Counted from the stretch's first letter, positions 40,727 to 51,654 are shown. The stretch: DNA of 64,000 nucleotides from an uncultured Methanospirillum sp. (GCF_963668475.1 NZ_OY764544.1:744001-808000); one strand, 5' to 3'. Notes: generated by a model from the letters alone, not told the origin. Numbers and translations: made by a program.

Positions 40727-41302
40727 ATGGGACTGGATGCAGTCATTGCAGAAATAAAAGAGAAAGGACGGGTAGAGTCTGAGGCAATCAACAGAGAAGC
40801 CGATGGTAAGAAGGTCGATCTTCTGAACGTTGCCCAGCAGAAAGCAGAGACGGTCAAAGCTGCAGCACGGGATGAGGCGGGTAAAACCACCATTCATATC
40901 ATCTCGCAGGAAGAGGCTGCAGGACACCTTGTCGTAAAGCGCCAGATCCTCAATGCTCAGAAGGAGCTGATGGACGAGGTGTACAGACAGGCACTTGACA
41001 AGATCGAAGCCATGCCTGATTCTTTCCACAAAGGTGCCATCTCATCACTGCTCCGCAAGGCAAAGACAGAGATTCCGAAAGGAACTGTCAGCTGCTGCGG
41101 CCGGGATGAGAAAGCCCTGAAAGATGTTCTGAGCGAGTCAGAATTCAGTGTTTTCACCTTTGGAAAAGTGGTAGGTATCGATGGTGGTGTCATCGTCGAG
41201 AGTACCGACGGTCAATTTCAGGTAGACTTCAGTTACCATACCTTCATGAGCCAGGTATGGGAGTCAGGACTTAAAGACGCGTCAGACATTCTCTTCGCAT
41301 AA
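40727..41302 (+). CDS. ahaE: A-type ATP synthase subunit E
   Basis: A 191-residue peripheral-stalk subunit: an N-terminal coiled coil (residues 1-100) and a globular C-terminal head. The ATG at 40727 (MGLDAVIAEI) follows GAGGAGTG with four bases spacing and is preferred over an in-frame ATG six bases upstream. Confidence 0.9.
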   Translation: MGLDAVIAEIKEKGRVESEAINREADGKKVDLLNVAQQKAETVKAAARDEAGKTTIHIISQEEAAGHLVVKRQILNAQKELMDEVYRQALDKIEAMPDSFHKGAISSLLRKAKTEIPKGTVSCCGRDEKALKDVLSESEFSVFTFGKVVGIDGGVIVESTDGQFQVDFSYHTFMSQVWESGLKDASDILFA

Positions 41303-41319
41303 ACTCAGGGGGATAAAAA

Positions 41320-42375
41320 ATGGTTCAGAACACGGGCGGTCCGGCACCATACATCTACGTCAGCACCAGGCTGCGTGTACGGAAAGCCAAACTGCTCGCC
41401 CCTGAGGAATACCAGCGTATGCTCAACATGAGCCTTCCTGAGATCATCCGCCTGATCGGGGAGACCGAGTACCAGAAAGAAGTGGACGAACTGGGAACTT
41501 CCTTTGAAGGGATCGATCTCATTGAGGTCGCTCTCTCATGGAACCTGGCCAAGGAGTACCAGCGGGTCATCGACCTTGCTCCCGGTGCTCTCAAGGAGTT
41601 CACGATGGCATACCTCCGTCGCTGGGACATCTACAATGTCCTGACCATCCTCCGCGGTAAGATGCAGGGGATGAAGGAAGGTAAGATCAAAGAGGTGCTC
41701 ATCCCTGCCGGCAGTCTTGACAAGGTTGTTCTCGATCGTGTTCTTGGCGAAGAGTCATGTGAGCGGGTCGCTGACGCCCTGAAAGGGTGGAAGATGTACC
41801 CGACCGTTGCTGCAGGAATCCAGGAAGGATGTTCAGCAGGATCCTTTGCCAAACTTGAGAATGATCTCTACAAGCAGTTATATGCTGATCTTCTCACCAT
41901 CGCACGTCGCGGAGTGAAAGGAGGAAGCCAGTTCCTCAAGTTTGTCCAGCTGGAGATTGATATCAAGAATATCAAGACGCTCTTCAGGATGCGGGGGGAC
42001 GGGTACGAAGAGGATGCACGTGAGTTCTTCATCCCCGGATCGACCTTCACACCTGAGGAACTTCAGCAGATGAACCAGATGGGGAGCAGAAACGAGGTCA
42101 TCGATGCCATTGTCGGCAGGATAAAATCGATCGCACTGCTCAATGCCCTTGAAGAGCTGAGAACAGAAAAGTCCGAGCAGGAGGTCGATGCAGAACTGAC
42201 CAAGACCCAGCTCGACCACATGGAGCAGCTCTCCAAGATCAACCCGTTCTCCATTCACCCGATTCTGGTGTACCTCGAGAAGAAGAAGTATGAAGTCTTC
42301 AATCTGCGGGCAATAGCCCGTGGCAAGGAGTCCAAACTTGCGGGCGATACGATCGCGAAGTACCTGGTGATCTGA
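41320..42375 (+). CDS. ahaC: A-type ATP synthase subunit C (central stalk, V-ATPase d-like)
   Basis: A 351-residue helical subunit that joins the central stalk to the c-ring. Typical features are [13 protein letters not shown] near the start, the middle [15 protein letters not shown] motif, and the end [22 protein letters not shown]-rich site precedes the ATG. ahaF starts one base after the stop. Confidence 0.92.
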   Translation: MVQNTGGPAPYIYVSTRLRVRKAKLLAPEEYQRMLNMSLPEIIRLIGETEYQKEVDELGTSFEGIDLIEVALSWNLAKEYQRVIDLAPGALKEFTMAYLRRWDIYNVLTILRGKMQGMKEGKIKEVLIPAGSLDKVVLDRVLGEESCERVADALKGWKMYPTVAAGIQEGCSAGSFAKLENDLYKQLYADLLTIARRGVKGGSQFLKFVQLEIDIKNIKTLFRMRGDGYEEDAREFFIPGSTFTPEELQQMNQMGSRNEVIDAIVGRIKSIALLNALEELRTEKSEQEVDAELTKTQLDHMEQLSKINPFSIHPILVYLEKKKYEVFNLRAIARGKESKLAGDTIAKYLVI

Positions 42376-42376
42376 T

Positions 42377-42679
42377 ATGGAGATCGCGGTAATCGGGAAT
42401 AGTGAGTTCATCCTCGGATTCAGACTTGCTGGGATCACAAAGACCTATGCTGCTGAGTCTGAAGAGAAGGTTGTTGAGCAGGTTAACCGGGTGTTAGACG
42501 ATAGCAACGTGGGAATCCTGGTTCTCAACAGCGGCGACATGGCAAAGATACCACCAAGACTCCGGACAACTCTGGAAAATTCTGTTCATCCAACGGTCAT
42601 CACCCTTGGCGAACAGGAAGGAGGGTTGTCAATGCGGGAGAGAATTAAACGATCAGTGGGTGTAGATCTGTGGAAGTAA
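42377..42679 (+). CDS. ahaF: A-type ATP synthase subunit F
   Basis: A 100-residue Rossmann-like stalk subunit ([20 protein letters not shown]; a C-terminal helix follows). It has regulatory and coupling roles in A1AO enzymes. It overlaps ahaA by ten bases. Confidence 0.9.
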   Translation: MEIAVIGNSEFILGFRLAGITKTYAAESEEKVVEQVNRVLDDSNVGILVLNSGDMAKIPPRLRTTLENSVHPTVITLGEQEGGLSMRERIKRSVGVDLWK

Positions 42680-44418
42680 AACGCAACAAGGGTGTTTTAA
42701 AGAGGATTGCAGGACCTGTGGTCACTGCAATCAATCTCGACGCCCACATGTATGATGTGGTAAAGGTCGGGAACGAGCAGCTGATGGGGGAGGTCATCAA
42801 GATCAAGGGTGATAACGTTATCATCCAGGTCTACGAGGATACTTCAGGCATCAGACCCGGAGAGCCGGTTGAGAATACAAACCTTCCACTCTCCGTTGAA
42901 CTCGGACCCGGTCTTCTAACCAGTATTTACGATGGTATCCAGCGTCCTCTCGAATTCCTCTTCGAGAAGATGGGCAGTTTCATCGAGCGTGGTGTGAATG
43001 CACCAGGACTTTCCCATGACAAGAAGTGGGAGTTCAAGCCAACTGTAAAAGCTGGCGACGCTGTGAAAGCCGGAACCATCATCGGAACCGTGCAGGAGAC
43101 CAACATCGTTCACAAGATCATGGTTCCCCCACGCTCCGAGGGTGGAAAGATCAAGGAGATCAAGAGCGGCTCGTTCACTATCGACGAAGTCGTCTGTGTC
43201 CTTGAGAACGGTGAAGAGATCACGATGCTCCAGAAGTGGCCGGTTCGTGTTCCACGTCCGGTTACTGAGAAACTGAATCCAGACATTCCGCTGATCACCG
43301 GTCTGCGTATTCTCGATGGTCTCTTCCCGGTTGCAAAGGGAGGAACTGCAGCAATTCCAGGTCCGTTCGGATCGGGAAAGACCGTTACCCAGCAGTCACT
43401 TGCCAAGTGGTCCGACGCTGAGATCGTGGTTTATATCGGTTGCGGAGAGCGTGGTAACGAGATGACTGAGGTTCTTACCGAGTTCCCGGAGCTCGAAGAC
43501 CCGAAGACCGGCAGACCACTCATGGAGAGGACTGTCCTTATCGCAAACACCTCAAACATGCCAGTGGCTGCCCGTGAAGCATCTGTGTACACCGGTATTA
43601 CCATCGCGGAATACTTCCGTGACATGGGATACGACGTCTCCCTGATGGCAGACTCAACCTCACGGTGGGCAGAAGCAATGCGTGAAATTTCTTCGCGTCT
43701 TGAAGAGATGCCTGGTGAGGAAGGATATCCTGCATACCTTGCAGCACGTCTTTCAGAGTTCTACGAGCGTGCAGGCCGTGTCAACACCCTGAACAAGGAT
43801 ATGGGATCTATCACCGTTATCGGTGCTGTATCCCCGCCTGGTGGAGACTTTTCAGAGCCGGTTACCCAGAACACCCTGCGTATCGTCAAGTGTTTCTGGG
43901 CACTGGATGCCAAGCTCTCCCAGCGTCGTCACTTCCCTGCCATCAACTGGCTGCAGTCATACTCCCTCTACCTTGACACCCTCGGCCCGTACTACGACGA
44001 GAAGGTCTCACCAGAGTGGAACCCGCTCCGTACCTGGGCAATGGAAGTTCTCCAGAAGGAAGCAGAACTGCAGGAGATTGTGCAGCTCGTCGGTTCAGAT
44101 GCACTGCCTGATGAGCAGCAGGTCACCATCGAAGTTGCACGTATGCTTCGTGAGATCTTCCTCCAGCAGAATGCGTACGACCCGGTGGATACCTACTGTG
44201 ACATGACCAAGCAGTTCGATATGCTCAAGGCAATCCGCTTCTACTCAGACCAGGCAAACACTGCTCTGAAGGCAGGCGTTGTGATCACCCAGATCACCGG
44301 ACTGAAGTCAAAGTCAGATCTTCCACAGATCAAGTACATCAAGGAATACAAACCTGAGATTGAGAAGATCCTCAAGGGTATGGAAACTGAATTTACCAAA
44401 CTCAGGGAGGCAGCCTGA
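42670..44418 (+). CDS. ahaA: A-type ATP synthase catalytic subunit A
   Basis: A 582-residue catalytic subunit. The P-loop is GPFGSGKTV at about residue 235, the Glu-containing segment is [14 protein letters not shown], and the large A-specific insert between beta-barrel and nucleotide domain is present. The GTG start at 42670 overlaps ahaF by ten bases. The stop overlaps the ahaB start by one base (TGATG). Confidence 0.96.
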   Translation: MEVKRNKGVLKRIAGPVVTAINLDAHMYDVVKVGNEQLMGEVIKIKGDNVIIQVYEDTSGIRPGEPVENTNLPLSVELGPGLLTSIYDGIQRPLEFLFEKMGSFIERGVNAPGLSHDKKWEFKPTVKAGDAVKAGTIIGTVQETNIVHKIMVPPRSEGGKIKEIKSGSFTIDEVVCVLENGEEITMLQKWPVRVPRPVTEKLNPDIPLITGLRILDGLFPVAKGGTAAIPGPFGSGKTVTQQSLAKWSDAEIVVYIGCGERGNEMTEVLTEFPELEDPKTGRPLMERTVLIANTSNMPVAAREASVYTGITIAEYFRDMGYDVSLMADSTSRWAEAMREISSRLEEMPGEEGYPAYLAARLSEFYERAGRVNTLNKDMGSITVIGAVSPPGGDFSEPVTQNTLRIVKCFWALDAKLSQRRHFPAINWLQSYSLYLDTLGPYYDEKVSPEWNPLRTWAMEVLQKEAELQEIVQLVGSDALPDEQQVTIEVARMLREIFLQQNAYDPVDTYCDMTKQFDMLKAIRFYSDQANTALKAGVVITQITGLKSKSDLPQIKYIKEYKPEIEKILKGMETEFTKLREAA

Positions 44419-45800
44419 TGAAGGAATACCGAACGATCTCCCAGATTGCCGGTCCACTGGTCTTTGTCGAGAAGACAGAGCCTATCGGATACCAGGAACT
44501 GGTCAATATCGTTCTCTCTGATGGAACCGAGAAGCGTGGTCAGGTTCTTGATACCTCTGACGATATCGTCGTTGTGCAGGTCTTCGAGTCCACGACCGGT
44601 ATCGGAAAGGACAGTGGTGTCAGGTTCACCGGCGAGACTATCAAGATGCCGGTGGGCAAGGATATGCTCGGCCGTATCCTCTCCGGTGCAGGTAAACCAA
44701 AGGACGGCGGTCCTGAGATTGTCCCTGAGAAGCGGCTTGAGATCACTGGTGCTGCAATCAACCCATGGGCACGTGCATCACCACGTCAGTTCATCCAGAC
44801 CGGAATTTCAACCATCGATCTGACAAACACCCTTGTCCGTGGTCAGAAACTTCCGATCTTCTCGGGAGCAGGTCTGCCACACAACGAGATTGCACTGCAG
44901 ATTGCACGTCAGGCAAAGGTTCCGGGATCTGATGAGGAGTTCGCAGTCGTGTTCGCTGCAATGGGTATCACCAAGGAAGAAGAGAACCAGTTCATGGCTG
45001 AGTTCGAGCGGACCGGTGCTCTTGAGCACGCCGTAGTTTTCCTGAACCTTGCAGATGATCCTGCTGTCGAGCGTATCATCACACCACGTCTCGCACTGAC
45101 CACCGCAGAGTATCTGGCATTCGAGCTCGGATACCATGTGCTGGTTATCCTGACCGATATGACCAACTACTGTGAAGCACTGCGTCAGATCGGTGCAGCA
45201 CGTGAAGAGGTTCCAGGTCGTCGTGGATATCCGGGATACATGTACACCGATCTTGCATCTCTGTACGAGCGTGCCGGTATCATCAAGGGCAAGAAGGGTT
45301 CAGTGACCCAGCTCTCGATCCTGACGATGCCTGGTGACGATATCACCCACCCGATCCCTGATCTCTCCGGGTACATTACCGAAGGGCAGATCGTGGTCAA
45401 CCGTGATCTCCACCGCAAGGGTATCTACCCACCGATCAACGTGCTTCCGTCCCTTTCCCGTCTGATGAACCTCGGTATCGGAAAAGGATTCACCCGTGAA
45501 GACCACAAGAAGGTTTCAGACCAGCTGTATGCAGGATATGCAGAAGGTATGGATCTTCGTGGCCTTGTGGCAATCGTCGGAAAGGACGCACTCTCTGAGA
45601 GAGACCGTGGATTCCTTGACTTCGCAGACGACTTCGAGAAGCGGTTCGTCAGACAGGGCAAGGATGAAGACCGGACGATCGAGGATTCACTCGACCTTGG
45701 CTGGGATCTCCTCAAGGATATGGCAGAAGAACAGCTCGGCCGTATCGACCGTGAGACGATCCAGAAGTATCACCCGAAGTACCGCAAAAAGGCGGAGTGA
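44418..45800 (+). CDS. ahaB: A-type ATP synthase regulatory subunit B
   Basis: A 460-residue non-catalytic subunit. It has the ATPase fold but the P-loop is replaced by [14 protein letters not shown], as in all B subunits. Other motifs are [17 protein letters not shown] and SLSRLMN. It pairs with A in the A3B3 head. Confidence 0.96.
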   Translation: MKEYRTISQIAGPLVFVEKTEPIGYQELVNIVLSDGTEKRGQVLDTSDDIVVVQVFESTTGIGKDSGVRFTGETIKMPVGKDMLGRILSGAGKPKDGGPEIVPEKRLEITGAAINPWARASPRQFIQTGISTIDLTNTLVRGQKLPIFSGAGLPHNEIALQIARQAKVPGSDEEFAVVFAAMGITKEEENQFMAEFERTGALEHAVVFLNLADDPAVERIITPRLALTTAEYLAFELGYHVLVILTDMTNYCEALRQIGAAREEVPGRRGYPGYMYTDLASLYERAGIIKGKKGSVTQLSILTMPGDDITHPIPDLSGYITEGQIVVNRDLHRKGIYPPINVLPSLSRLMNLGIGKGFTREDHKKVSDQLYAGYAEGMDLRGLVAIVGKDALSERDRGFLDFADDFEKRFVRQGKDEDRTIEDSLDLGWDLLKDMAEEQLGRIDRETIQKYHPKYRKKAE

Positions 45801-45806
45801 GCCTCC

Positions 45807-46430
45807 ATGGCAGACATCAAGCCGACCAGATCTGAGTTCATTGACACCAAACGGAAGATCAAACTCTCCCAGAATGGGTACAAGATCCTCAAGATGAAGC
45901 GTGATGGGCTGATCATGGAGTTCTTCAAGATTCTGGAACAGGCACGGGATACCCGTGGTGCATTGATGATCAACTATCAGCGTGCCCAGCAGATGATGGC
46001 TGTCGCAAACACGATTGAGGGTTCAATCGGTGTGAAGGCAGCTGCATTCTCTGTCAGGGAAACCCCTGACATCACGCTGAAGAGCAAGAACATCATGGGT
46101 GTTGTGGTTCCTGAGATCGAGTCCAGCAAGGTCCGCAAGGGCATTGCAGAGCGTGGATATGGTGTAATCGGAACCACCCCGGTCATCGATGATACCGCAA
46201 AAGCCTTTGAGGAACTCGTTGAGGCGATCATCAAGAGCGCTGAGGTCGAGACGACGATGAAGAGGCTCCTTGATGAGATTGAGAGTACCAAACGCAGGGT
46301 TAATGCTCTGGAGTTTAAGGTTATTCCTCAACTCATCTCTACAAGGGATTTCATCAAGATGCGTCTTGACGAGATGGAGAGGGAAGAACTCTTCAGGCTC
46401 AAAAAGATCAAAGCCAGAACCCAGGCTTAA
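45807..46430 (+). CDS. ahaD: A-type ATP synthase subunit D
   Basis: A 207-residue central rotor shaft: two long antiparallel helices with RSEFIDTKRKIKLSQNGY at the start and RVNALEFKVIPQL in the second helix. The ATG follows ahaB by six bases. It is the last gene; no ahaG or other synthase gene follows. Confidence 0.93.
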   Translation: MADIKPTRSEFIDTKRKIKLSQNGYKILKMKRDGLIMEFFKILEQARDTRGALMINYQRAQQMMAVANTIEGSIGVKAAAFSVRETPDITLKSKNIMGVVVPEIESSKVRKGIAERGYGVIGTTPVIDDTAKAFEELVEAIIKSAEVETTMKRLLDEIESTKRRVNALEFKVIPQLISTRDFIKMRLDEMEREELFRLKKIKARTQA

Positions 46431-46446
46431 GTAAGCATTGATAATA

Positions 46447-46500
46447 CCCATTTTTTTATGGGCAAGGTATGATGGTAAGTTCTATTATACCGTTTTTTTT
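46447..46500 (+). terminator. ATP synthase operon terminator
   Basis: A CCCAT-T7-ATGGG inverted repeat at 46448-46463 and a T8 tract at about 46491-46498 lie 20-70 bases after the ahaD stop. Both fit a strong stop for the operon. Confidence 0.55.
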
Positions 46501-46704
46501 AGGAACGTGAAAGTTTCCATATAGATTTCATGATTAGTGTCAGAGTATCCTGATTTTGGACAGTGATACTGAACCATCGCACTCTGAATTGAATAAAGAT
46601 CATTATTCATCAAATAAAAGAATCACTCATCAATTGGAGAGATTATTCTCAGATATCCTAGATGAGTATCTATAACTCCCAAATATCTCTCACAAAAGAT
46701 GAAT

Positions 46705-47451
46705 TCAATTTTCCTGGGTCACACCGAGTTTTCGGTCATCTGGCGTATTTCTATTTGAGGCCACGCTCTCTTCAAGTGCCTCCCTGATTACCTCTCCATA
46801 CGCAGGCAGTTTATTAGGATCAATAAACATCCGAAATGGAGCCCTGATACTCCACGGTTGCTCAGCTCCTTTCCGCATCCCCACATAATGATTATTCAAA
46901 AATAACCTGATCTCCGTCTTCCCATCTTTAATCAGGACAACCTGCCTGATATCCAGAAATGGAGCAAACAGTCTTCCGAGGATAGCTCCCCGGACAAGAA
47001 GTTCATACAGAGGCTTTCCAACTTTAATTGATTCCCGAATTCTTCGGTGGATAGATACCAGGTATCTGAAGTAAACTCTCCCCCGGATTCCTCCTCTGAC
47101 TGATGACGTTACATCAAACCTCCGCTTCCTGATAACCTTTCCGATAATTGATTGACGAGCAATCGAATACGAATCAGGACTTCGGTTATTATCACCAGCA
47201 GTCTGAACCTGGTCTCTCTGGATTGCAATCACCCGATGGATAATATACCTATGTCCCCCAGGTTCAGGATAGACGATCACATCCCCACGCTGTATATGAG
47301 TAAAACGGTCAAATATTACCCAATCACCATCGATGAAGGTTGGGTACATACTCATCCCCAGATATACGATCTCATCTCCGTTGATCTCTGGCAGACCATT
47401 CTGATAATATCCGACATTGAACTGGGTGATTTGGGGTGGATTGTATTTCAT
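46705..47451 (-). CDS. soluble signal peptidase-like protein (S24/S26 superfamily)
   Basis: A 248-residue protein with the S26 catalytic core but no membrane helix. The nucleophile Ser is in YLGMSMYPTFIDGD. The archaeal/eukaryotic-type His is in YIIHRVIAIQRD, followed by GDNN, as in SEC11-type enzymes. A C-terminal half of about 130 residues, basic and without a recognised family, replaces the usual anchor. It lies at the border of the peptide island and is read toward the ATP synthase. By position and lack of an export anchor it could be the protease that trims leader peptides; this is inference. A GTGAG site precedes the ATG. Confidence 0.72.
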   Translation of the reverse strand: MKYNPPQITQFNVGYYQNGLPEINGDEIVYLGMSMYPTFIDGDWVIFDRFTHIQRGDVIVYPEPGGHRYIIHRVIAIQRDQVQTAGDNNRSPDSYSIARQSIIGKVIRKRRFDVTSSVRGGIRGRVYFRYLVSIHRRIRESIKVGKPLYELLVRGAILGRLFAPFLDIRQVVLIKDGKTEIRLFLNNHYVGMRKGAEQPWSIRAPFRMFIDPNKLPAYGEVIREALEESVASNRNTPDDRKLGVTQEN

Positions 47452-47624
47452 CGTTTCTCACTTTATGCATGAAGACCGGATGAGGAGGGGATGAGAATTT
47501 CCCAGATGGAATCCGGCAGAATAATGGAAGCAGAAATCAGTACACTACGCTCTCTTCCCGATTTTAATGTGTTTTGATTACTAATAAATTAATTATTATT
47601 GGTCTCGGTAATGGGTTACTGTTG

Positions 47625-48285
47625 TTATAAGAAGATCTCCTGCTCAATCACATCCCAGAATCTGCCGATCAGCGTAGCACTGAGGAGATAGACGGGATCT
47701 CCCTGACCAGAGAACATGCATTCCCAAAACTGATGGTTCTCATCTCGTCTGATGTTCCTTATCCATGAAGCAAAACTGGTTCCAGGTCGCCTGACTGAAC
47801 AAATTGGTCATACAGATTGCTGCCTGCGATTGAGGAAATGATTCTATGGTATCCTCATCAGCCTGTTTGAGAATGCAGATCGTTTTCAGTGGATACGCGA
47901 GGGGCGGATTCCAAAAAAGTCCTTCTGCTCCGACTGCGATTTTACTTGCGGTTGGCAGCACCGATACAAGATATCCTCCGGAGCCATCAGGAATGGCAAG
48001 CCAATTCTCATCACCGAGAGCTGACCAGGGTGGAGGAACCCGCCTGACTGATGTTTATTTTCCTCTTCCGCTTGAAGCAACTAACAGAACTGCCTACCCA
48101 TCGCGGACCAGGGTTGCAGCATGAAGAAGAAGGCAAATCTCACAAAGAAGAATGATATTACTAAAAGCATCAGCAATTTTACCCCAAATGAGAGGTGTGT
48201 AGTATTATCTATAGGTATATCAGGAATTCCGATCTCAATCACTTTTATTACTGATTAAAAGCTGTTTTCCCGGACACACTGGCCG
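47625..48285 (-). pseudogene. degenerate copy of scmC
   Basis: Clear nucleotide similarity to the intact scmC at 50778-51434. The longest open piece (47740-47961) reads LPTASKIAVGAEGLFWN and ESFPQSQAAICMTN, nearly as in the intact protein. Single-base losses near 47692 (GACGGGATCTCC against GACCGGGATCTCC) and near 47738 break the frame. The P-loop region is also damaged. About the first 75 residues are missing because the copy is joined to an scmF fragment at a shared ACACACTG. Confidence 0.85.
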
Positions 48286-48386
48286 ATACAGACATTATTC
48301 CCAAGGCACCGGAAAAAGATCTATTTCAGATCCTCGGACAGATACTATCAGATCTGTTTTTATTGCATCGGCCTTTTCTCAGATAA
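48280..48386 (-). pseudogene. fragment of scmF fused to the scmC remnant
   Basis: About 105 bases match the 3' part of scmF (51777-51885), covering the last SPASM cysteines (VCIGQC region). The join to the scmC remnant is at ACACACTG, a sequence present in both intact genes, so a deletion between short direct repeats removed about 340 bases. Confidence 0.8.
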
Positions 48387-48471
48387 ATTCGGTGGTGTCG
48401 TAAAGGCTGGAGATCCGGGAGTGTGAGATTTGGAGAGTAACCGGTTATGTCACTGTTCACAGTAGAAGAGT

Positions 48472-48864
48472 CTACGAGAAACTCCCCACGTCGTTATTAC
48501 CGTTTACACAATAATTCGGAGTTGGACCATCGGTGCAATCAAAAGATAGGGTACCAGTTACTCCATTGCCACACATCGCATTTTGTCCAGACACAGTATC
48601 CCCAACAAAACATGTTCTTCCAGTTGCATTCGAGCCAGGCCAACACATACTGCCTCTATCATTTGGGAGTTGTCCAACATTACATGCGGTTGATGCTGAT
48701 TCGCCCCCTATGCATGAAGAATTTACCCCGTTTCCGCCATCGCATGCAGAAAATGAAAATTCAAGGCCACTGGTACAATCTTTAGATAATGCTTCGTCAC
48801 CAAATCCGGACATTCCTTGAATTGACAGATCAACAATCGCTGGTTTGATATATTTTTTTTTCAC
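48472..48864 (-). CDS. candidate precursor peptide P1 (Cys/Gly-rich)
   Basis: A 130-residue protein. The leader reads MKKKYIKPAIVDLSIQGMSG, the shared K-Y-KP-DLSI pattern, ending FGDEAL rather than TGIGA. The core has nine Cys spaced about 8-14 residues apart, mostly followed by Gly within three residues, and is rich in Ser, Asn and Thr. It ends VGSFS. There is no hydrophobic signal sequence. It is the most divergent member and sits alone next to the scmC/scmF remnants. It is probably a substrate of the radical SAM operon 2 kb to the right; this is inference. Confidence 0.75.
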   Translation of the reverse strand: MKKKYIKPAIVDLSIQGMSGFGDEALSKDCTSGLEFSFSACDGGNGVNSSCIGGESASTACNVGQLPNDRGSMCWPGSNATGRTCFVGDTVSGQNAMCGNGVTGTLSFDCTDGPTPNYCVNGNNDVGSFS

Positions 48865-49130
48865 AACAATAATCTCCCACGAAAGATTGCTCTGAAATGG
48901 TACAGAGAACCATTCGCAGATTGTGTCTTCATATATTTCTTCTTCTCGGGTTAAAATTTAGGGGATTCTGCGTGTTGCAATATTATTTCCTTGCTTATGT
49001 ATCTATCGGACTACCAGAGCAATCTCATTATGGAGATATAATGCCGAAAATTGATCCTCTGTGTGACAGGAATGTATGCCTGAATAAAGTGATATATGTG
49101 TCCTTTTCTTCCAGATGGTAACGAATGAGG
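48865..49130. other. intergenic region between precursors P1 and P2
   Basis: AT-rich sequence upstream of P1 with no recognised gene; presumably holds the P1 promoter. The remaining bases up to 49674 are described separately (palindrome and repeat unit). Confidence 0.3.
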
Positions 49131-49162
49131 TTGCCCAGTGAGATTCTTCTCACTGGACAACA
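49131..49162. repeat. near-perfect palindrome, likely remnant of an element end
   Basis: GTTGCCCAGTGAGA and TCTCACTGGACAAC form a 14-base inverted repeat with one mismatch and a 4-base loop. The sequence matches the ends of the MITE-like element at 58909-59009, so it may be an internally deleted relative. Confidence 0.5.
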
Positions 49163-49164
49163 TC

Positions 49165-50215
49165 AACACCAATCTCTGTATCAATTCGGCAATTATAAAA
49201 TCCATCTCTCCAGATAGTATGAAAGAATTCGAACATGACTGCTGATACCATCAAGCGGTGAACACAAATTGACTCAGTACACATCACAGTTATGTTTCTT
49301 CTGGTCGTTGCATTCCTGCATAGTACCCACACCAGATTATTACCTCAGTACCCGGTATCACACCGTGATCCGTAAGAGAGTCGTTTCTCAACTCTCAAAA
49401 CCTGAATAGGAAAGATTCTCATTTGAGATGGGAAATCAGTACCCGGGGGCTGTCCGCCCTCTCGATTATCCTTCTCGCTTGGGGCCTTTTTCTATCGAAA
49501 CGGGTCTGGAATGAAACCTTCCCAAAAAAGGAATTTTAATCATTATGAGCGGCACCGTCTCTGTCCTGGTCGGATTATCCTTCCGGGAAAACGAGCGGGG
49601 AAGACATTGGTACAGGCATGAAGACGGGAGAGATGACCCCTTACCTAATGAACAATAATTGAGATGAGTTACAGATGGGAAAGAAACAGTACATTGCACC
49701 AAAAATTATCGATCTCTCGATTGAGAGAATAACCGGGGTCGGGGCAGGAAATTGCCTTACAGGGGGACAATTTACTACCTCTTATTGTCATCATGGTCAT
49801 GGTACAACCGGCAAATGTGAGTATGGAAATGGTGCTTCAGCAGGCTGTACCTCTGGAGACCTCCCCTATCAGTCGGGAGTATTATGTAAGGTTGGGGGAG
49901 GAGCGGGAACAATCTGTGATGATGGGGGATCTGCCAGTGGGGCATTTGGAAAGTGTTCCAATGGAAGTTCTGCGACTGGGTACTGTCTCTGGACCGGGTC
50001 TGCTGCTCTTTCACCAAGCGTCCTTTGCACTTCTGGAGACAGTCAACTTTCCCTGGATAGTTCATAATCTCTCATGGGTCACCCCCCCATTTTTGACTGC
50101 AGCATACCGACCGTCTTTTTTTCTGAACAATCCTGCATCGATTCAACATTTGTTTAGGACCCCCCTTTTTGTGACATTCATTGACAAGCCGAGAAAGTAA
50201 TCCAGTTCACCGATT
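49165..50215 (+). repeat. precursor repeat unit, plus-strand type, copy 1
   Basis: About 1.05 kb containing P2 plus about 500 bases of upstream and 150 bases of downstream sequence, shared with units at 59025-60090 and 61255-62305. The upstream part carries no intact gene; a short hydrophobic frame beginning MFLLVVAFLH is present in all three but has no common end. Confidence 0.65.
49675..50067 (+). CDS. candidate precursor peptide P2 (Cys/Gly-rich)
   Basis: A 130-residue protein. The leader is MGKKQYIAPKIIDLSIERIT followed by GVGAGN. The core has nine Cys with GNGASAGC and GGSASGAFGKC style repeats and ends SLDSS. It lies in a plus-strand repeat unit and shares leader and flanks with P8 and P9. 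GAGATGAG lies before the start codon at 49675. No scmD copy accompanies it, so it would need carriers supplied in trans. Confidence 0.78.
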   Translation: MGKKQYIAPKIIDLSIERITGVGAGNCLTGGQFTTSYCHHGHGTTGKCEYGNGASAGCTSGDLPYQSGVLCKVGGGAGTICDDGGSASGAFGKCSNGSSATGYCLWTGSAALSPSVLCTSGDSQLSLDSS

Positions 50216-50267
50216 TTTCTTTTTTTCATGCATCAATTAACATTACGCGGTTCTTTAAGAAAAATAA

Positions 50268-50470
50268 GTAGGCATTCAGTGAAGTGAAGGAACACGTTAC
50301 TGGTGATTGTATGTTAAATCGTCCATTTCTTCTGTTCCTGCCCCCCGAGGTGTATGTGCGTCCGGAAACATAACAGAGAAGGATCCTGATGAGTCAGTTC
50401 CCAAAGGTTATGGAGGTCACAGGTTTTCCTCCTCTCCCGATTCCTCCGATACCTTTTTTACTTGATGCGG
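50268..50470 (+). repeat. degenerate downstream repeat, copy 1
   Basis: About 190 bases, starting ATTCAGTGAAGTGAAG, resemble 63403-63590 after P10. A 66-residue frame at 50389-50589 begins here but is not conserved in the second copy, so it is not called as a gene. The remaining bases 50471-50777 show nothing recognisable. Confidence 0.5.
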
Positions 50471-50777
50471 GAACTCTCTCCTACCGGATGACACAGGACC
50501 AGAGTATGACGGATATTGTCCCTGAATTACGGAGAGAGGGTACACTACTACCGACCCATTTTTATTACTTTTTTGTCAATGACACATGAGTAATCGCTTT
50601 TATCAAACATTTTCATTTTACAATATGCACAGGCATATTCATCAACTCATTCTGAATCGTTTCCAAAGATTTTAGCGAAAAATATGTGCAAAATTGATGC
50701 AGACTCAAAGCGAGAAAACCAGTCTGGAGACCATCATTTCAGAGATTCGTATTACAATTAAGATACAGGTATCCCTT

Positions 50778-51650
50778 TTATCTGAATAACTTCTGTTCAA
50801 TCACTTCCCAGAACCTGCCTGTCAGCGTAGCACTGAGGAGATAGACCGGGATCTCCTTGACCAGAGAGCATGCATTCCCAAAACTGAGGGTTCTCATCTC
50901 GTTCTGAAGTTCCTTATCCATGAGGCAGAACTGATTCCAGGTCGCCTGACTGAACGAATTGGTCATACAGACTGCTGCCTGCGATTGAGGAAATGATTCT
51001 ATGGTATCCTCATCAGCCTGTTTGAGAATGCAGATCGCTTTCAGTGGATATGCGAGGGTCGGATTCCAAAAAAGTCCCTCTTCTCCGGCTGCGATTTTAC
51101 TTGCGGTTGGCAGCACCGATACAAGATATCCTCCGGAGCTATCAGGAATGACAAGACAATTCTCATCGCCGGGGGCGGACCAGGGTGGAGGAACCCGCCG
51201 GGCTGAAGTGGATTTTCCTCCTCCGCTGGATGCGGCCAACAGAACCGCCTGCCCATCGTGGACAAGGGTTGCAGCATGAAGAAGAAGGCAATGCTCAGAA
51301 AGAAGAATGGCACTAATACCAACCATCAGTAATTTTATCCCAGATGAAAGATGTTCGGGGTAATCTGCGGCAGAATTCGGGATTCCAATCTCAATCAGTT
51401 TTTGTTTCTGATTGAGAGCGATCTTCCCATACACACTGCCAAATACCTGCCAGTCTTCAGAACGGATGGGATCTTCAGGTAAGAGCGGAGCAACCGATAT
51501 CAGTCCGGAGTTGAGAATCTCTCCCGAGGAGAGGGTGAGGAGAGGAGCAATGGCTTCCAGCCACCAGAACCGGTCAGGATCAGCAGTGATCGTCCAGTGA
51601 TGTTCCCGTGGCAATGAAAGGGTATACATGAAAGATGGTCTTTTTTCCAA
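50778..51650 (-). CDS. scmC: HprK-like P-loop protein, SynChlorMet cassette ScmC-like
   Basis: A 290-residue protein. A Walker A motif AASSGGGKST lies at about 139-148 and follows LLLHAATLV, the usual HPr kinase/phosphorylase-like layout in peptide modification loci. A likely C-terminal domain includes ESFPQSQAAVCMTNSF. No catalytic role is established; HprK-like proteins in RiPP clusters may phosphorylate or bind precursors. It starts with a TTG five bases after the scmF stop; an ATG 21 bases further in is possible. It is the last gene of the operon scmD-scmE-scmF-scmC. A decayed second copy lies at 47625-48285. Confidence 0.75.
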   Translation of the reverse strand: MEKRPSFMYTLSLPREHHWTITADPDRFWWLEAIAPLLTLSSGEILNSGLISVAPLLPEDPIRSEDWQVFGSVYGKIALNQKQKLIEIGIPNSAADYPEHLSSGIKLLMVGISAILLSEHCLLLHAATLVHDGQAVLLAASSGGGKSTSARRVPPPWSAPGDENCLVIPDSSGGYLVSVLPTASKIAAGEEGLFWNPTLAYPLKAICILKQADEDTIESFPQSQAAVCMTNSFSQATWNQFCLMDKELQNEMRTLSFGNACSLVKEIPVYLLSATLTGRFWEVIEQKLFR

Positions 51651-51654
51651 ACGA

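Noticed and set aside
46431..46704. Possible extra ATP synthase gene (ahaG) after ahaD
   Set aside because: Only terminator-like T-tracts and no open frame with a start.
50389..50589. A 66-residue Pro-rich frame
   Set aside because: The matching repeat at 63403-63590 does not keep the frame, so it is likely chance.
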